DNA of 64,000 nucleotides from Micromonospora costi (GTDB lineage: Bacteria > Actinomycetota > Actinomycetes > Mycobacteriales > Micromonosporaceae): NCBI RefSeq assembly GCF_003626655.1, contig NZ_RBAN01000001.1, forward strand, positions 992,001 through 1,056,000, written 5' to 3'. The notes under the pieces are model-generated. The model saw only the letters and a list, made by a program, of their open reading frames with translations. It was not told the origin of the DNA and made no database searches. Both the position numbers and the translations under genes were made by a program. Positions 46,011 through 54,301 of the stretch are shown piece by piece (positions within the stretch are counted from its first letter, which is position 1; the number at the start of each line of letters is the position of its first letter).

Positions 46011-47366
46011 TCACTCCTCCGTCGCGATGAACACGTTCTTGACGTCGGTGAAGGCGTGCAGCGCGTCGGGGCCCAGCTCGCGGCCGAGCCCCGAGCGCTT
46101 CATGCCACCGAACGGCGTCCAGTAGCGCACCGAGGAGTGCGAGTTGACGCTCAGGTTGCCGGACTCGACGGCTCGCGCGACCCGCAGCGCCCGGCCGACG
46201 TCCCGCGTCCAGATCGAGCCGGAGAGGCCGTAGTCGGTGTCGTTGGCGAGGCGGATCGCGTCCGCCTCGTCGTCGAACGGCAGCACCGAGACCACCGGGC
46301 CGAAGATCTCCTCACGCCAGTGCCGGTCGGCCGGGGAGCCGGCGAGCAGCACGGTCGGGGCGTACCAGAAGCCGGGGCCGTCCGGGCGGGCGCCGGTGAA
46401 CGCCACCGCGGCGGCGTCGACGTAACCGGCCACCCGGTCGCGCTGGGCCGCCGAGATCAGCGGGCCCATCTCGGCCGTCTCCCGGGCCGGGTCCTCGACC
46501 CGGAACGCGCGCACCGCCGGTTCGAGCAGTTCCAGGAACCGGTCGTGGACGGAGCGCTGGACCAGGATCCGGGAGCGGGCGCAGCAGTCCTGGCCGGCGT
46601 TGTCGAAGACGGCGTACGGCGCGGTGGCCGCCGCCTTCGCGAGGTCGGCGTCGGCGAAGACCACGTTCGCGGACTTGCCGCCCAGCTCCAGCGTGACCCG
46701 TTTCACCTGCGCCGCGCAGCCGGCCATGATCCGGGTGCCGACCTCGGTGGAGCCGGTGAAGCAGATCTTGCGTACGGCCGGATGGTTCACGAGCCGCTCG
46801 CCCACCACGGCGCCCTCGCCGGGCAGCACGGTGAACACCCCGTCGGGCAGGCCCGCCTCCCGGCCCAGCTCGGCCAGGCGCAGCGCGGTGAGCGGCGTCA
46901 GCTCGGCCGGCTTGAGCACCACGGTGTTGCCGGCGGCCAGTGCCGGGGCGAAACCCCAGGCGGCGATCGGCATCGGGAAGTTCCACGGCACGATGACGCC
47001 CACCACGCCGAGCGGTTCGTGGACGGTGACGTCCAGGCCGCCGGGCACCGGGATCTGCCGGCCGGTGAGCCGTTCGGGCGCGCCGGCGTAGTAGTCGAGC
47101 ACGTCCCGGACGTTGCCGGCCTCCCAGCGGGCGTTGCCGACGGTGTGCCCGCTGTTGCGCACCTCGAGCTGGGCCAGCTCCTCGACGTGCGCGTCGACCA
47201 GGGCCGCGAACCGGCGTAGCAGCCGCGCCCGCTCCCCCGGCGCCACCCACCGCCACCGCTCGTACGCCGCCGCGGCCCGCGCGACGGCCGCGTCGACCTC
47301 GCCGGGCGCGGTCTCGGGCACCTCGGCGAAGACCGCTCCGGTCGCCGGGTTCCGCACGTCCGTCAC
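46011..47366 (-). CDS. NAD(P)-dependent aldehyde dehydrogenase
   Basis: A 451-residue ALDH superfamily enzyme. The N-terminal Rossmann core has the VPWNFPMPIAAWGFAPALAAGNT motif, the general base glutamate is in ELGGKSANVVFADAD, the catalytic cysteine is in FDNAGQDCCARSR, and the C-terminal PFGGMKRSGLGRELG loop is intact. The GTG at 47366 is preferred because upstream sequence is occupied by the inverted repeat. It follows the glutamine-synthetase-like gene and precedes the SDR. It resembles gamma-glutamyl-aminobutyraldehyde and betaine aldehyde dehydrogenases. Confidence 0.94.
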   Translation of the reverse strand: MTDVRNPATGAVFAEVPETAPGEVDAAVARAAAAYERWRWVAPGERARLLRRFAALVDAHVEELAQLEVRNSGHTVGNARWEAGNVRDVLDYYAGAPERLTGRQIPVPGGLDVTVHEPLGVVGVIVPWNFPMPIAAWGFAPALAAGNTVVLKPAELTPLTALRLAELGREAGLPDGVFTVLPGEGAVVGERLVNHPAVRKICFTGSTEVGTRIMAGCAAQVKRVTLELGGKSANVVFADADLAKAAATAPYAVFDNAGQDCCARSRILVQRSVHDRFLELLEPAVRAFRVEDPARETAEMGPLISAAQRDRVAGYVDAAAVAFTGARPDGPGFWYAPTVLLAGSPADRHWREEIFGPVVSVLPFDDEADAIRLANDTDYGLSGSIWTRDVGRALRVARAVESGNLSVNSHSSVRYWTPFGGMKRSGLGRELGPDALHAFTDVKNVFIATEE

Positions 47367-47382
47367 GCGCCCCGCCCCTCTC

Positions 47383-47459
47383 CGTCGATCATGCAGTTGT
47401 GGTGCCCCGCAGAAGCCGTGAACCACCGCAGTCCGGGCACCACACGTGCATGATCGACG
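47383..47459. repeat. GATCATG-type inverted repeat inside the catabolic gene set
   Basis: Arms of 25 nt at 47383-47407 and 47435-47459, matching at 23 positions and starting CGTCGATCATGCA, with a 27-nt spacer. It lies between the stop of the glutamine-synthetase-like gene and the start of the aldehyde dehydrogenase, both on the minus strand. It shares its core with 14097-14171 and could attenuate read-through to the two dehydrogenases. Confidence 0.9.
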
Positions 47460-47480
47460 GGGTGCGGCGGCGGGGGCGGG

Positions 47481-48845
47481 TCACAGGCGTTCGAAGCCAC
47501 GGGTCAGCTCCCAGTCCGTCACGGCGGCGTCGAAGGCGGCGAGTTCGACGCGGGCCTGGTTGGCGTAGTGCGCGACCACCTCGTCGCCGAAGGCGTCCCG
47601 GGCGACCGCGGAGCCCTCCCACAGCGTCAGGGCGTCGCGGAGCGTGCCGGGCACCCGCTCGGCGGAGGGGTCGTCGTACGCGTTGCCGGTGCACTCCTCG
47701 TCGAGGTCCAGCTCCTGCTCGATGCCGTGCACCGCGCCTGCGACCAGGGCGGCGATGGCGAGGTACGGGTTGACGTCCGCGCCCGGCACCCGGTTCTCCA
47801 CGCGCAGGCCGGGCCCGTGCCCGACCAGGCGCAGCGCGCAGGTGCGGTTGTCGGTGCCCCAGCGCAGCGCGGTCGGCGCGAACGACCCCGGCTGGTAGCG
47901 CTTGTACGAGTTGATGTTCGGGGCGAAGAGCAGGCTGAACTCCCGCATGGTGGCGAGCAGGCCGGCGAGCACCTGGCGCCCGGTCACGCTCAGCCGCGCG
48001 GGCCCGTCACCGAGCAGCGCCGGGTGTCCGTCCACGTCCCGCAGGGAGAAGTGGATGTGGCAGCTGTTGCCCTCGCGCGCGTTCGGCTTGGCCATGAAGG
48101 TGATCGACATGCCCTCCTGGGCGGCGATCTCCTTCGCGCCGTTCTTGTAGATGACGTGGTGGTCGGCGCAGGCCACCGCCTCGTCGTACCGGAAGGCGAT
48201 CTCGTGCTGCCCGAGGTTGCACTCGCCCTTGGCGCTCTCCGGGGTGAGCCCCGCGCCGGCCATCTCGGTGCGGATCCGGCGCAGCAGCGGCTCGACCCGG
48301 GCGGTGCCGAGCAGCGAGTAGTCCACGTTGTACTGGTTGGCCGGCGTCAGCTCCCGGTAGCCGCGCCGCCAGGCGTCCTCGTACGAGTCGCGGTACAGCA
48401 CGAACTCCAGTTCGGTGCCCGCGTACGCGGTGAGCCCGTGCCCGGCCAGCCGGTCGAGTTGGTGACGGAGGATCTGCCGGGGCGAGGCGACCACCGGGCC
48501 GGAGCCGTCGAGCCACTCCAGGTCGGCCAGGAGCATGGCGGTGCCCGGTTGCCAGGGCACGCGGCGCAGCGTGCCCAGGTCGGGCTTCATGGCGAAGTCG
48601 CCGTAGCCCCGCTCCCAGCTCGACATGGCGTACCCGTCGACGGTGTTCATGTCCACGTCCACGGCGAGCAGGTAGTTGCAGCCCTCGCTGCCGTGCGCCA
48701 CCACCTCGTCGAGGAAGTAGGGCGCGTGGAACCGCTTGCCCTGCAGGCGGCCCTGCATGTCCACGAGCGCCAGCACCACGGTGTCGATCTCGTGCTCCGC
48801 GACGGCGACCCGGAGCTGTTCGAGCGTGAGCGGGGCTTTCCTCAT
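47481..48845 (-). CDS. Glutamine synthetase-like gamma-glutamyl-amine ligase (GlnA4/PuuA type)
   Basis: A 454-residue member of the glutamine synthetase fold. ATP/metal glutamates are seen in GTELEFVLYR and ESAKGECNLGQHEIAFRY, the metal histidine in GNSCHIHFSL and the active-site arginine in RVENRVPGADVNPYLAIAAL. The conventional adenylylation loop is absent. It is closer in style to GlnA4/PuuA enzymes, which ligate glutamate to ethanolamine or polyamines, than to housekeeping GlnA. The ATG at 48845 has GGAGG 7 nt upstream. It lies between an APC permease and an aldehyde dehydrogenase, the arrangement of gamma-glutamylation pathways. Confidence 0.9.
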   Translation of the reverse strand: MRKAPLTLEQLRVAVAEHEIDTVVLALVDMQGRLQGKRFHAPYFLDEVVAHGSEGCNYLLAVDVDMNTVDGYAMSSWERGYGDFAMKPDLGTLRRVPWQPGTAMLLADLEWLDGSGPVVASPRQILRHQLDRLAGHGLTAYAGTELEFVLYRDSYEDAWRRGYRELTPANQYNVDYSLLGTARVEPLLRRIRTEMAGAGLTPESAKGECNLGQHEIAFRYDEAVACADHHVIYKNGAKEIAAQEGMSITFMAKPNAREGNSCHIHFSLRDVDGHPALLGDGPARLSVTGRQVLAGLLATMREFSLLFAPNINSYKRYQPGSFAPTALRWGTDNRTCALRLVGHGPGLRVENRVPGADVNPYLAIAALVAGAVHGIEQELDLDEECTGNAYDDPSAERVPGTLRDALTLWEGSAVARDAFGDEVVAHYANQARVELAAFDAAVTDWELTRGFERL

Positions 48846-48865
48846 GGGCGGGCCTCCATCACCAA

Positions 48866-48895
48866 GGTCTACTGGCTGAACCGGATCACCGTCAA
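48866..48895 (-). promoter_or_regulatory. Promoter of the GlnA4-like gene
   Basis: On the minus strand TTGACG (48895-48890), 18 nt spacer, TAGACC (48871-48866), giving a short leader with the GGAGG site. It lies between the hairpin after the permease gene and the ligase start. Confidence 0.55.
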
Positions 48896-48904
48896 TGCCC
48901 CGGA

Positions 48905-48932
48905 CGGGCCGGCCGGGAAACCGGCCGGCCCG
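48905..48932 (-). terminator. Hairpin after the APC permease gene
   Basis: Perfect 12-bp stem CGGGCCGGCCGG / CCGGCCGGCCCG with a 4-nt loop, starting 1 bp after the permease stop codon. Together with the following promoter it suggests the permease and the ligase are separate or partly separate transcripts. Confidence 0.8.
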
Positions 48933-48933
48933 C

Positions 48934-50526
48934 TCAGGCCCGTTCGTCGACCGGCGCGCCGTCGGACGCCGCCCGCTGCCCGGGCAGGTCGACGGTGCGG
49001 CGGGGGCCGGTGAACCACTTCCGGGCCGAGGCGTACCACCAGACGGCGACGCCGAGCAGCACCCCGCCCACCGCGATCGGCGCGTAGTTCACGGCCGACC
49101 AGCTGAAGTCGGCGTGGCCCGGCACACCGGCGGGCACGATCGGCAGCACGAAGTAGATCGAGATGACCGCGATCTCGATCACCGCGATCCAACCGAGAAC
49201 CTTGTAACGGCGGCCGAGCGTCCACGGGCCCGGGGTGAACCGGTCGCCCATCCGCAGCCGCAGCGCGATGGGGATCACGAACGACAGGTAGAGCCCGATC
49301 ACCGCGACCGAGACGACCGCGTAGAAGGCGACCGGGATGCCGGCCGGGCTCTCGTAGAGGGCGGGCAGGGTCAGCACGAGGCCGGCGAGCGTCGCGCCGA
49401 CGATGGCGTTGGCCGGGGTGCCGTTGCGGTCGACCCGGGACCAGAGCCGCCAGCCCGGCACCGCCCGGTCCCGGCTGAACGCGTACGCCATGCGGCTCAT
49501 CGAGGTCACGCAGCTCATCCCGCAGAAGAACTGCCCGATGGTGGAGATGATGATGACGGCCTTGAAGAAGAACGGCGTGAGCGCGGACTCGAAGATCGCG
49601 CCGGAGAAGCCGCCCGCCGCGTTGATCGCCTCCACGTCGGTGGCCGCGAACAGGAAGGCGAGCAGCAGCACCCAGCCGCCGATCGCCGAGTAGAAGATGG
49701 ACTGCCACAGGCCCCGCGCGGCGGCCTGGGACGCGCCGCGGGTCTCCTCGGACACGTGCGCACAGGCGTCGAAGCCGGTGATCGTGTACTGGGTCAGCAG
49801 GAAGCCCAGGGGCAGCACGTACAGCCAGAACGTCACACCGCCGGTGTCGCCGTCGCCGAAGCCGGAGTTGTTGAACCGCTCGGTGAACACGAACTGGAAG
49901 CTCTGGTGGTCGTCCGGAACGAGGAGCAGGATGGCCACCACCGCGGTCGCGCCGGCCACATGCCACCAGACCGAGACGTTCTGGAGTACGTCGATGATCC
50001 GGTGCCCGAAGATGTTGATGAGCCCGTGCAGCACCAGGATGATCACGAAGAGCACGAAGACCTGCCGCAGCGTCCCGTCCCAGCCGTCGACGAGCGCCGA
50101 CAGCGTGAGGTTCAGGAACGTGGCGCAGCCGTAGTCCACCGACGCGGTGACCGCGATCAGGCCGATCAGGTTGAGCCAGCCGGTGAACCACCCGTGCACC
50201 GGGCGGCCCATCGTGGCCGCCCACCAGTAGATGCCGCCGGCCGTCGGGTACGCCGACACGAGTTCGGCCAGGCAGAACCCGATGATGAGGATGAACAGCG
50301 AGATCAGCGGCCAGCCCCAGGAGATGGCGACCGGCCCGCCGTTGTTCCACGCCTGGCCGAACGTGGTGAAGCACCCGGCCAGGATCGAGATGATCGAGAA
50401 CGAGATCGCGAAGTTGGAGAAGCCGCTCCACTTGCGGCGCAGCTCCTGCTTGTAGCCGAGTTCGGCGAGCCGTCGGGCGTCGTCGTCCATCGGTTGCTCG
50501 GCGGTCGGCGCGGGCGTCGTGGCCAC
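48934..50526 (-). CDS. APC superfamily amino acid/amine permease
   Basis: A 530-residue transporter with twelve predicted membrane helices. The N-terminal ELGYKQELRRKWSGFSNFAI and SIISILAGCFTTFG segments, and AELVSAYPTAGGIYWWA, match the amino acid/choline transporter branch that includes GABA and polyamine permeases. The C-terminus is a charged cytosolic tail. The GTG at 50526 has GAGGAGG 7-8 nt upstream; an internal ATG at 50490 is possible. It is placed to import the substrate of the GlnA4-like ligase encoded next. Confidence 0.92.
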   Translation of the reverse strand: MATTPAPTAEQPMDDDARRLAELGYKQELRRKWSGFSNFAISFSIISILAGCFTTFGQAWNNGGPVAISWGWPLISLFILIIGFCLAELVSAYPTAGGIYWWAATMGRPVHGWFTGWLNLIGLIAVTASVDYGCATFLNLTLSALVDGWDGTLRQVFVLFVIILVLHGLINIFGHRIIDVLQNVSVWWHVAGATAVVAILLLVPDDHQSFQFVFTERFNNSGFGDGDTGGVTFWLYVLPLGFLLTQYTITGFDACAHVSEETRGASQAAARGLWQSIFYSAIGGWVLLLAFLFAATDVEAINAAGGFSGAIFESALTPFFFKAVIIISTIGQFFCGMSCVTSMSRMAYAFSRDRAVPGWRLWSRVDRNGTPANAIVGATLAGLVLTLPALYESPAGIPVAFYAVVSVAVIGLYLSFVIPIALRLRMGDRFTPGPWTLGRRYKVLGWIAVIEIAVISIYFVLPIVPAGVPGHADFSWSAVNYAPIAVGGVLLGVAVWWYASARKWFTGPRRTVDLPGQRAASDGAPVDERA

Positions 50527-50732
50527 TGCACACCTCCTCGAGGCGGAACCCCCGTACGAGTGGGCAAAGTGTCGTCCCGTCGATCAAGAGCGTCAATACG
50601 TCACGGGCGGGAATTCCACCGCCGTCCGGGCTAATTCCGTTGCCCGACCCGGGCCCCGCGACGCATCCTTGAGCCGGTGACCAGGCCCGATCGCGACGGG
50701 CCGACGCCGGGCGCTCGGCAGGAGCCCGGCCC
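50527..50732. other. Upstream region of the APC permease gene
   Basis: No gene is seen. On the minus strand a good -35 TTGACG lies at 50596-50591; 18 nt further on is ACACTT, a weak -10, so this is a candidate permease promoter. GATCAAGAG at 50582-50590 resembles the repeat-family core but is not part of an inverted repeat. Confidence 0.4.
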
Positions 50733-50809
50733 GCGCCGGCGCGGGGTGCCCACCTCTCTCTCACCCGTACGGCGATCCGCCGTACCCACAGGGCACCCCA
50801 CGCCGGCGC
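50733..50809 (-). terminator. Nested cruciform-like inverted repeat after the MBL gene
   Basis: Outer arms of 19 nt at 50733-50751 and 50791-50809 (GCGCCGGCGCGGGGTGCCC and complement, one mismatch) enclose an inner perfect 8-bp stem GTACGGCG / CGCCGTAC at 50767-50785 with a 3-nt loop. It starts 41 nt after the MBL stop codon, consistent with a terminator, but the two-level structure is more elaborate than usual. Confidence 0.75.
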
Positions 50810-50850
50810 CCCACCGCGCGGCCGTCCCCCCGGCCCGGGTGGGGCCACCG

Positions 50851-51591
50851 TCAGACCGACAGCACCAGGCCCGGTTCGGCGACGTCGACCGGGCCGGCGT
50901 ACACCTGCCGCGCCGCGTCGACCGCGGCGGCGGGATCCGTTCCCGGCCAGAGGTGCGTCAACAGCACCCGGCGCGCCCGCGCGGTCGAGGCGTACCGGCC
51001 GACCTCGACGGCGCTGGAGAGGTTCCCCTCGTGCCGCTCGGGGATGGTGTCGACGTAGGTCGCCTCGGCGACCAGCAGGTCGGCGTCCCTCGCCATCTCG
51101 ACCAGGTCGGGGCTCGTCCCGGTGTCTCCGGTGTAGGCGAGCACTTCGGTGCCGCCGGTGAGGCGGGCGCCCGCGTTCGGCACCCAGTGCGGCAGTCGCC
51201 ACGTGTCCACCCGGAACGGCCCGGCGTCGAACGACTCCCCGGGTGTGAAGGCGGACAGCCGGTACGCGTCGTCGACCAGACCCGCCTCGTCGATGGCGAG
51301 CAGGCGGTCCAGGCTGCCGGCGGGGGCGTACACGGGCAGCGGCGGGCCGGACCGGTCGGCCAGCACCCGGGCCCGCAGCAACGGTTGCAGGTCGGCGCAG
51401 TGGTCCGGGTGACCGTGGCTGACGTAGACCGCGTCGACCTGCGCGGCGGCGACGTGTGACAGCAATGGTTGCAGCGTGGCGTAGCCGGGGTCGATCAGCA
51501 GGCGGAAGTCGTCGTGCTCGACGAGGAACCCGGAGCAGGCCTGGGTCGCGGACGGCCACGCGCCGAGCCCACCGAGGACGGTGATGCGCAC
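50851..51591 (-). CDS. MBL-fold metallohydrolase (RNase Z-like subgroup)
   Basis: A 246-residue metallo-beta-lactamase-fold enzyme. The metal motif HxHxDH reads HGHPDHCADL near residue 59, further ligands are seen in LPHWVPNAG, YTGDTG and the C-terminal LLTHLWPG. Length and motif order fit the ribonuclease Z-like group of unknown substrate. The GTG at 51591 has TAGGGT 6 nt upstream and no ribosome site, so it looks leaderless. It lies 42 bp downstream of the DUF456 gene on the same strand. Confidence 0.9.
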   Translation of the reverse strand: MRITVLGGLGAWPSATQACSGFLVEHDDFRLLIDPGYATLQPLLSHVAAAQVDAVYVSHGHPDHCADLQPLLRARVLADRSGPPLPVYAPAGSLDRLLAIDEAGLVDDAYRLSAFTPGESFDAGPFRVDTWRLPHWVPNAGARLTGGTEVLAYTGDTGTSPDLVEMARDADLLVAEATYVDTIPERHEGNLSSAVEVGRYASTARARRVLLTHLWPGTDPAAAVDAARQVYAGPVDVAEPGLVLSV

Positions 51592-51597
51592 GTCCTG

Positions 51598-51603
51598 ACC
51601 CTA
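51598..51603 (-). promoter_or_regulatory. -10 box for leaderless MBL gene
   Basis: TAGGGT on the minus strand, followed by exactly 6 nt and the GTG at 51591. Confidence 0.45.
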
Positions 51604-51633
51604 GCCGCCGTGCGGCGCCGGCTCCGGTCGCCC

Positions 51634-52134
51634 TCAGGTCAGCAGCAGCCCGGCCACCCAGAGCGCGGCGATCACGAGGCCGGCCGCGAACTCCAGCAGC
51701 ATCGACAGGCCGGCCGCCTTCAGCGCCTGGACGGTCGCGGGCCACGCGAGGCGGTTGTCGCCGAGCCGCAGCCGCTCGGCGGCCCACACCCCGCCGACGA
51801 AGCCGATCACCAGGCCGACCACCGGGATGACGAAGAAGCCGACCAGCCCCAGCACGCCCCCGGCCAGCAGCGAGGACGTGGGCACCCCGGTGCGTTTCAG
51901 GTTCCGCCCCGGCCACAGGTACTTGACCACGGTGCCGCCCACGGCGACCAGCGTCGCGGCGGCCAGCACGGCCCACCGGCCCCCGCCCGCGCCTCCGAAC
52001 ACCGCCCAGACCAGCACCCCGCCCCAGCACAGCGGCAGCGCCGGCAGGCCGGGCACCACCACGCCGGCCAGCCCGGCCAGGATCGCGAGGGCGGCCACCA
52101 CCGTGACCAGCGCCCCGGTGTCGGTGACGCTCAC
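51634..52134 (-). CDS. DUF456 family membrane protein
   Basis: A 166-residue protein with four or five hydrophobic segments and the family glycine-zipper-like pattern (LAGLAGVVVPGLPALPLCWGG at the N-terminus, FFVIPVVGLVIGFVGGVWAAE in the middle). Function is unknown. The GTG start at 52134 overlaps the stop of the GGDEF/EAL gene by 4 bp (GTGA), so it is translationally coupled to it. Confidence 0.88.
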   Translation of the reverse strand: MSVTDTGALVTVVAALAILAGLAGVVVPGLPALPLCWGGVLVWAVFGGAGGGRWAVLAAATLVAVGGTVVKYLWPGRNLKRTGVPTSSLLAGGVLGLVGFFVIPVVGLVIGFVGGVWAAERLRLGDNRLAWPATVQALKAAGLSMLLEFAAGLVIAALWVAGLLLT

Positions 52135-54296
52135 GTCGCCTCCCCGGCGGACAGTCGGTCGGCGATCTCGCGGGCCGGGGCCGGCGCGCCGAAGAAGCGG
52201 CCCTGCCCGGTGTCGCAGCGCAGCGCCCGCAGCCGCTCGGCCTGCACGCCGGTCTCCACCGCCTCGGCCGTCACCCACAGCTCCAGCGCGTGCGCCAGCC
52301 GGACCAGCGCGTCCACGATCCGCTCGTCCCGGTGGTCGGCCACCGCCGCCGGATCGTCGCCGCGGATGCCCTCCACGAACGGGCCGGCGAGCTTCAGGCA
52401 GTGGATCGGCAGCCGCCGCAGGTAGGCGAGGTTCGAGTAGCCGGTGCCGAAATCGTCGATGGCCAACCGTACGCCGAGCGCCGCCAGCCGGTGCAGCGAC
52501 CGCAGCGGCTCCCCGGCCGTGCCCATCACGGCGCTCTCGGTCAGTTCGAGCTGGAGCAGTCCCGCGGGAAGGCCGGTGCTGGTCAGCGCGTCCGAGACGG
52601 TCTCGACGATGCCCGGGTCGTCGGCCTGCCGGGCGGCCAGGTTGACGCTGACCACCAGTTGGGCGTCCGGGAACCGCCGTCGCCACTCCTCGGCGTCGCG
52701 GCAAGCCTGCCGGAGCACCCACTCCCCGAGCCGGACGATCAGCCCGGTCTCCTCGGCCAGCGCGATGAACCGGTCCGGCCCGAGCAGACCCAGCTCGGGA
52801 TGCTGCCAGCGGACCAGCGCCTCGACGGCGACCATCCGCCCCTCCAGCAGCGACACGATCGGCTGGTAGCGCACCACGAACTCGCCCCGGTCCAGCGCGG
52901 ACGGCAGCGTGGCGGCCAGCGACGAGCGGGCGATGTCGCGGGCGCCGCGCTCCGGGTCGTAGACGGCCCAGCGGCCGCGCCCCTCCCCCTTCGCCCAGTA
53001 CAGCGTGGTGTCGGCGGCCTTCATCAGCTCGGACGCGCTGGTCTCGCCGGCCGGGCACTCGACGACGCCGACGCTCGCCGAGACGGTGAGCTGCTGGCCG
53101 CCGACCGGCACCGGCGTGGCGACCGCGGCCAGCGCCGCCTTCGCCACGGAAACCGCGTCGTCGAGCCCGTCCCCGCCGTCGACGAGGATGACGAACTCGT
53201 CACCGCCCATCCGGGCCACGAGGTGGCCGTGGTCGGCGACGGAGTCGGCGAGCCGCCGGGCGATCACGACGAGCAGCCGGTCGCCGAGGTCGTGCCCGAG
53301 GCTGTCGTTGATCGCCTTGAAGCCGTCCAGGTCGAGGAAGCAGACGCCCACCCGCTGGCCGGGGCCGGCCGTGTCGAGGACCCGGCCCAGCGTCTCGAAG
53401 AAGAGGGTCCGGTTGGGCAGCCCGGTGAGCGGGTCGTGCAGCGCCTGGAAACGCAGCCGCTGCTGCAGCTCGTACCGCTCGGTGATGTCCTCGATCATGG
53501 CGACCGTGAACCGTGGCCGGCCGTCGGCGTGCCGGATCAGGGAGACCGCGAGGTCGGTCCAGAGGCTCGTGCCGTCCTTGCGGTGGTAGCGCTTCTCCAC
53601 GCGGACCGAGTCGTGCCTGCCCTCGATCAGCTCCTGGTACAGCTCCCACATCCCCGCGGCGTCGTCGGTGTGGAAGAGAGAACCGACGTTGACCCCGCGC
53701 AGTTCCTCGGCCGTGTACCCGAGCATGTCGGCGAACGACTGGTTCACCTCGATGATCTGCCCGTCGACGCCGGCGACGCCGATCCCGATCGCGGCTCCCG
53801 TGAAGACCGCCCGGAACCGGGCCTCGCTGTCGCGCAGCGCCTGCTCCACCTCGTCGCGCGCCTGCCACGCCGATCGGGCGATGCGTTCCTGCTGGGCGAA
53901 CGTGCGGTCGCGCAGCGCGCGGGCGAAACCGGCCGCCAGCGCGCCCTGCGACGCGGCGACCCGCTCCGCCGCTTCCGCCGGGTGAGCCCCGCCGGGCAGC
54001 ACCCGGTCGACGAAGCTCTCACCGAGGGCGCGCACCGACCACTCCAGCATCCCCGGCTCGGTCAGGTGCGCGTCCACCATGGCCCGGCCGACGTCGCCGG
54101 CCGGGCCGGCGGAGAAGGGCTCGGCGCGCAGCGCCCGCGCCAGCCGCTCGGTGTACGCCAGCAGCAGGCGCTCGGTCTCGGCCGCGCCGTGCGGCACGAA
54201 GCCGAGGCGGCGCAGCGCGCGGGCCCACTCGGCGGCGTACGCCTGCGCGCCGGCCCGGCTCACCTCGGCCCCGGCGGGGTCCGGGACGGCGGCCAT
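52131..54296 (-). CDS. PAS-GGDEF-EAL cyclic-di-GMP signalling protein
   Basis: A 721-residue cytosolic protein: a helical N-terminal region (1-150), a PAS/PAC sensor (about 155-280), a diguanylate cyclase domain with intact GGDEF at 364-368, and a phosphodiesterase domain with EAL at 492-494, DDFGTGYSN at 614-622 and a QG motif at 698-699. Both catalytic motifs look intact. The allosteric RxxD inhibitory site, expected at 355-358, reads DHGH and is missing. The ATG at 54296 is 5 bp after the methyltransferase stop. It is the middle gene of a methyltransferase, GGDEF-EAL, DUF456 operon. Confidence 0.94.
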   Translation of the reverse strand: MAAVPDPAGAEVSRAGAQAYAAEWARALRRLGFVPHGAAETERLLLAYTERLARALRAEPFSAGPAGDVGRAMVDAHLTEPGMLEWSVRALGESFVDRVLPGGAHPAEAAERVAASQGALAAGFARALRDRTFAQQERIARSAWQARDEVEQALRDSEARFRAVFTGAAIGIGVAGVDGQIIEVNQSFADMLGYTAEELRGVNVGSLFHTDDAAGMWELYQELIEGRHDSVRVEKRYHRKDGTSLWTDLAVSLIRHADGRPRFTVAMIEDITERYELQQRLRFQALHDPLTGLPNRTLFFETLGRVLDTAGPGQRVGVCFLDLDGFKAINDSLGHDLGDRLLVVIARRLADSVADHGHLVARMGGDEFVILVDGGDGLDDAVSVAKAALAAVATPVPVGGQQLTVSASVGVVECPAGETSASELMKAADTTLYWAKGEGRGRWAVYDPERGARDIARSSLAATLPSALDRGEFVVRYQPIVSLLEGRMVAVEALVRWQHPELGLLGPDRFIALAEETGLIVRLGEWVLRQACRDAEEWRRRFPDAQLVVSVNLAARQADDPGIVETVSDALTSTGLPAGLLQLELTESAVMGTAGEPLRSLHRLAALGVRLAIDDFGTGYSNLAYLRRLPIHCLKLAGPFVEGIRGDDPAAVADHRDERIVDALVRLAHALELWVTAEAVETGVQAERLRALRCDTGQGRFFGAPAPAREIADRLSAGEAT

Positions 54297-54301
54297 GTCG
54301 G

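Noticed and set aside
50582..50590. GATCAAGAG as another member of the inverted-repeat family
   Set aside because: No complementary arm within 150 bp; it is only a match to the core sequence within a promoter region.
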